Part shown: positions 61,619 to 64,000 of the stretch, piece after piece
How positions within the stretch are numbered: the first letter of the stretch is position 1
Layout: every line of letters begins with the position of its first letter
Assembly: GCA_964561995.1 (NCBI GenBank)
Contig: CAZLQZ010000002.1
Location: 90,345-154,344 of the forward strand
Source: JABIAG01 sp964561995
Lineage (GTDB): Archaea > Nanobdellota > Nanobdellia > Woesearchaeales > JABIAG01
Direction of reading: 5' to 3'
DNA: 64,000 bases
Notes under the pieces: model-generated
Seen by the model: the letters and a program-made list of their open reading frames with translations, nothing else
What the model was told of the DNA's origin: nothing
Database searches by the model: none
Position numbers and translations under genes: made by a program

Positions 61619-61780
61619 ATGGCTGCAACTCCAAAAAAACCACAAAAATTTAAAATTGATTATAATATTGACAAACAAGTTTATGATGATTTCATAAGAA
61701 ATAGTAGCAAAAAAGGTTATACTCCTACTGTTATTGTAGAAAAACTTATGAAAAAGTTTAATGATACGGGACAATTTTAA
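61619..61780 (+). CDS. Ribbon-helix-helix-like small protein
   Basis: A 53-residue frame: MAATPKKPQKFKIDYNID then DKQVYDDFIRNSSKKGYTPTV and VIVEKLMKKFND. The strand followed by two helices fits a ribbon-helix-helix DNA-binding fold. GAGGT at 61606-61610 lies 8 bp before the ATG. Stop TAA 61778-61780. It is isolated, with no partner toxin next to it. Probably a regulator. Confidence 0.65.
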   Translation: MAATPKKPQKFKIDYNIDKQVYDDFIRNSSKKGYTPTVIVEKLMKKFNDTGQF

Positions 61781-61955
61781 ATAATTATTCTGTGTACAAT
61801 AATTCTTCCTATTGTTGACCAATAAGGGAGGTAGTATATTTTTATTAGTTATGTTAATTTTAGAAATTAAAATTCTAGTTATGCTTAACATTTGAATTTT
61901 TTATTTTTTTTAAAAAGAAGAGATTTTCTTTAATTTTAAATTAAGAATTATTCTT

Positions 61956-62597
61956 TTAATCAAGTAAATATCTTTGAATACTTTCAAAATCATTTGGTCC
62001 ATAAAGAACACCATATTCTCCATCAAATTTCTTAATGGATCCATCCAAATGAAATTTTCCAAGTTCAGTATCTTTAGGTTGGATTAAAAGTCTTTCAAGT
62101 TTTTTTTGAGAATTGATAAAACTAATTCCTATTGAAAGCTCAGCAACATTTTCTGTAGGACCTTTATAATCAATTAAAGATAATGCTTTTTTAATTTCTT
62201 GAAGAGACAAATCATCTTTCTCTTTTTCAAAGCCAAATAATTTATATACAGCTTCAACTACTCTATTTGGGCCATTTTTAGCTTGATCATTTCCAAAAGA
62301 ATATGAATCTTGCTCAATTTCTCGCTCATTTGGTCTTCTTCCAAATAAGGTTGGAAGAATAACAATTCCAAAATTTGAATTTTCAGAATCAACACCATAT
62401 TTAATTTGTCCATGTGCTAAATCCCAAACTTTTTCTTGTAATATTTTTGGAATCACATTTGTTGCGTCCCTTAAACTTTGTGAATTTGGATTAATATCAT
62501 ATGACTCTAAATTTAATTTAAGAAATCCCTTTATGTCTTTTGGACCTTTTCTTTCAAGTTCTCTTTGAAAATCTTCTTTTGAATATTCTTTTCCCAT
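61956..62597 (-). CDS. Soluble protein, unknown
   Basis: A 213-residue protein with no family I recognise. The N-terminal part has charged helices (SKEDFQRELERKGPKDIKG), the middle contains NFGIVILPTLFGRRPNEREIE and YSFGNDQAKNGPNRVVEAVYKLFG, and the C-terminus a beta-rich LIQPKDTELGKFHLDGSIKKFDGEYGVLYGP. No membrane segment. It is downstream of the DEAD-box gene on the same strand, about 110 bp apart. It might be a substrate-binding or regulatory protein; not determined. Confidence 0.5.
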   Translation of the reverse strand: MGKEYSKEDFQRELERKGPKDIKGFLKLNLESYDINPNSQSLRDATNVIPKILQEKVWDLAHGQIKYGVDSENSNFGIVILPTLFGRRPNEREIEQDSYSFGNDQAKNGPNRVVEAVYKLFGFEKEKDDLSLQEIKKALSLIDYKGPTENVAELSIGISFINSQKKLERLLIQPKDTELGKFHLDGSIKKFDGEYGVLYGPNDFESIQRYLLD

Positions 62598-62705
62598 ATT
62601 TTCTGCGAATTGAGATTAATTTATAAAGTTTCTTGGGAAGCATTAGAGAGTTTAGTTTTTTCTAAGAATCAAATTTGTACAATAAAAAGGTGTAATAAAA
62701 CTTAT

Positions 62706-63932
62706 TTACTTTCTTCTAGATTTTCGTTTAAATCTGAAATTTCTACCTCCAGATTTTTTTGGTGCTGGTTTAGCTGCTGCACCTATTGCGTTTTTAGCGG
62801 TTTCTGAATGAAATGTATGACCCATTACCTTAATTTTTTGTCTTATTAACTTTTCAATATCTCTTAGGTAATTTCTTTCTTCAGCTGCGCAAAATGAAAA
62901 AGCTATACCTTCAGCTCCAGCTCTAGCAGTTCTTCCAATTCTATGAACATAGCTTTCTGGTTCGTTTGGAAGTTCAAAATTTATAACGTGTGAAATATTA
63001 TCAATATCTATTCCTCTTGCAGCAATATCAGTTGCAACAAGAACTTTAACTTTACCAGTTTTAAAATCTTTAATTGCTTTAGTTCTTGCGTTTTGTGATT
63101 TATTTCCATGAATTGCATCAGAAGAAATATTATTTTTATTAAGGAATAATGCTACTTTATTTGCTTTATGTTTTGTTCGAGTGAAAATCAAAATGCTTGT
63201 AAGATGTTCATGTTTTAAAAGATTTAACAATAGTTTTTCTTTTGAAGGTTGGTCAACATAAAATACACACTGTTCAATGATTTCAACAGTCGTTGCTTGT
63301 GGTGTAACTTCAACATGAATAGGATCTTTAAGTAAGGTTTTTGCAAGTTGATTAATTTTAGAAGACATTGTAGCTGAGAAAAATAATGATTGTCTATTAA
63401 TGGGTAATTTTGAAATTATTTTTTTAATATCATGGATAAATCCCATATCCAGCATCCTGTCTGCTTCATCTAATACAAAGAATTCTATATCGTTTAGAGT
63501 AAGTTTTCTTTGATTAAGTAAATCTAGCAATCTGCCTGGCGTTGCAACAACAATATCTACTCCCTTAGTCAATGCTTGAACTTGTCGTCCTTGACTTACT
63601 CCTCCAAAAATCACTGTATGTTTAAATTTAAGAAACTCGCCGTATGTAGAAAAACTGTCCCCAATTTGAGCTGCAAGTTCTCTAGTAGGAGTAAGTACTA
63701 ATGTTTTAATTTTCCTGGGGTATTTTTCAGTCATCCTTTGAAGGATGGGTAGTATAAAAGCTGCAGTTTTACCAGTACCAGTTTGTGCAATTCCTATCAA
63801 ATCGTTTCCTTTTAACAATCCTGGGATTGATTTTGATTGTATAGGCGTAGGTATTGTATATTTTTGTCTAGTTAGCGCTTTTTGAAGTTCAGGTATTAAA
63901 TTCAAATCTTGAAATGAAATTGTATCTTGCAT
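62706..63932 (-). CDS. DEAD-box ATP-dependent RNA helicase
   Basis: RNA helicase for ribosome or mRNA remodelling; 408 residues. Motifs in order are the Q motif (FQDLNLIPELQ...IPTPIQ), I AQTGTGKT (49-56), Ia PTRELAAQI, Ib TPGRLLDLL, II DEAD, III SAT, IV ILIFTRTKHKANK, V KVLVATDIAARGIDI and VI YVHRIGRTARAG. The C-terminal tail is glycine- and lysine/arginine-rich. The ATG at 63932 is chosen since TTATAAAA at 63956-63963 is centred about 27 bp upstream; a further ATG at 63986 would place that box inside the gene. Resembles the RhlE group. Confidence 0.95.
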   Translation of the reverse strand: MQDTISFQDLNLIPELQKALTRQKYTIPTPIQSKSIPGLLKGNDLIGIAQTGTGKTAAFILPILQRMTEKYPRKIKTLVLTPTRELAAQIGDSFSTYGEFLKFKHTVIFGGVSQGRQVQALTKGVDIVVATPGRLLDLLNQRKLTLNDIEFFVLDEADRMLDMGFIHDIKKIISKLPINRQSLFFSATMSSKINQLAKTLLKDPIHVEVTPQATTVEIIEQCVFYVDQPSKEKLLLNLLKHEHLTSILIFTRTKHKANKVALFLNKNNISSDAIHGNKSQNARTKAIKDFKTGKVKVLVATDIAARGIDIDNISHVINFELPNEPESYVHRIGRTARAGAEGIAFSFCAAEERNYLRDIEKLIRQKIKVMGHTFHSETAKNAIGAAAKPAPKKSGGRNFRFKRKSRRK

Positions 63933-64000
63933 TCTATATAGAAAAATGTATCTAGTTATAAAACTTGGCATATGAGTGAAGCACAAACTCTTTTTTTTAA

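Noticed and set aside
61601..61891. 96-residue minus-strand open frame
   Set aside because: Opposite to the ribbon-helix-helix gene, which has a ribosome binding site and sensible fold.

Overview
The window looks like a chromosomal contig from an AT-rich archaeon, most likely of the DPANN type (Woesearchaeota/Pacearchaeota-like; this placement is inference). Archaeal hallmarks are aIF5A with its hypusine site, ribosomal proteins eL15, eL33 (L35Ae) and eL40, fibrillarin with Nop5, SecDF in archaeal order, an archaeal Ogg2 glycosylase, an intron-bearing tRNA, and TATA boxes about 26-28 bp upstream of many ATGs (leaderless style). Distal or leadered genes instead carry GAGG/GGAGG ribosome binding sites. 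Several genes are of bacterial flavour: a queuosine pathway set, an ars operon, rubrerythrin with superoxide reductase, a ParB-like protein and a DEAD-box helicase.

Layout. 1-5.6 kb: the 5' end of a secreted Lon-type (S16) protease gene, valS, two unknowns and cysS. 5.7-10.6 kb: a minus-strand block with a coiled-coil protein, an ArmA/FmrO-like 16S rRNA methyltransferase, a possible RNase H-fold protein, a membrane protein of unknown family and an SPFH protein. 10.7-13.7 kb: two small exported proteins, then fibrillarin and an unusually short Nop5. 13.7-17.8 kb: secF-secD followed by two four-helix transporter genes, then an orphan ParB-like gene. 17.9-26.4 kb: membrane proteins, bacterial-type Tgt, a LamG surface protein, a beta-CASP nuclease and a site-2 protease. 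26.5-29.2 kb: eL40, aIF5A, a methyltransferase, a SprT-like protease and eL33. 29.2-34 kb: a DHH phosphoesterase, tRNA-Gly(UCC) with two introns, AIM24-like, rubrerythrin and superoxide reductase, Ogg2, a glycosyltransferase. 34-38.3 kb: a transglutaminase-like protein, MscS, a PIN protein, QueH, a HAD protein and QueA. 38.4-44.3 kb: a PIG-L deacetylase and a surface-protein block that ends in a decayed copy of the deacetylase gene.

44.4-49.7 kb: smc, then a divergent intergenic region with a tandem 56-bp inverted-repeat unit broken by a 100-N assembly gap, a transglutaminase-like exported protein and eL15. 50-58.6 kb: accessory genes, including two B12-type radical SAM proteins (one behind a GbsR-like regulator), several small unknown genes, a truncated reading frame and an alpha/beta hydrolase gene with one in-frame stop. 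58.7-61.5 kb: an arsR-arsE-arsF-arsG-permease operon with a perfect 9-bp inverted-repeat operator overlapping the arsR start. 61.6-64 kb: a ribbon-helix-helix protein, an unknown and a DEAD-box helicase.

The strongest points for follow-up are the bacterial queuosine branch (Tgt, QueA, QueH) in an archaeal genome, the doubly interrupted tRNA-Gly, the repeat family shared by the smc and aIF5A upstream regions, the SPFH/methyltransferase cluster, and the compact arsenical-resistance operon. All assignments come from reading the sequence; no database search was run.
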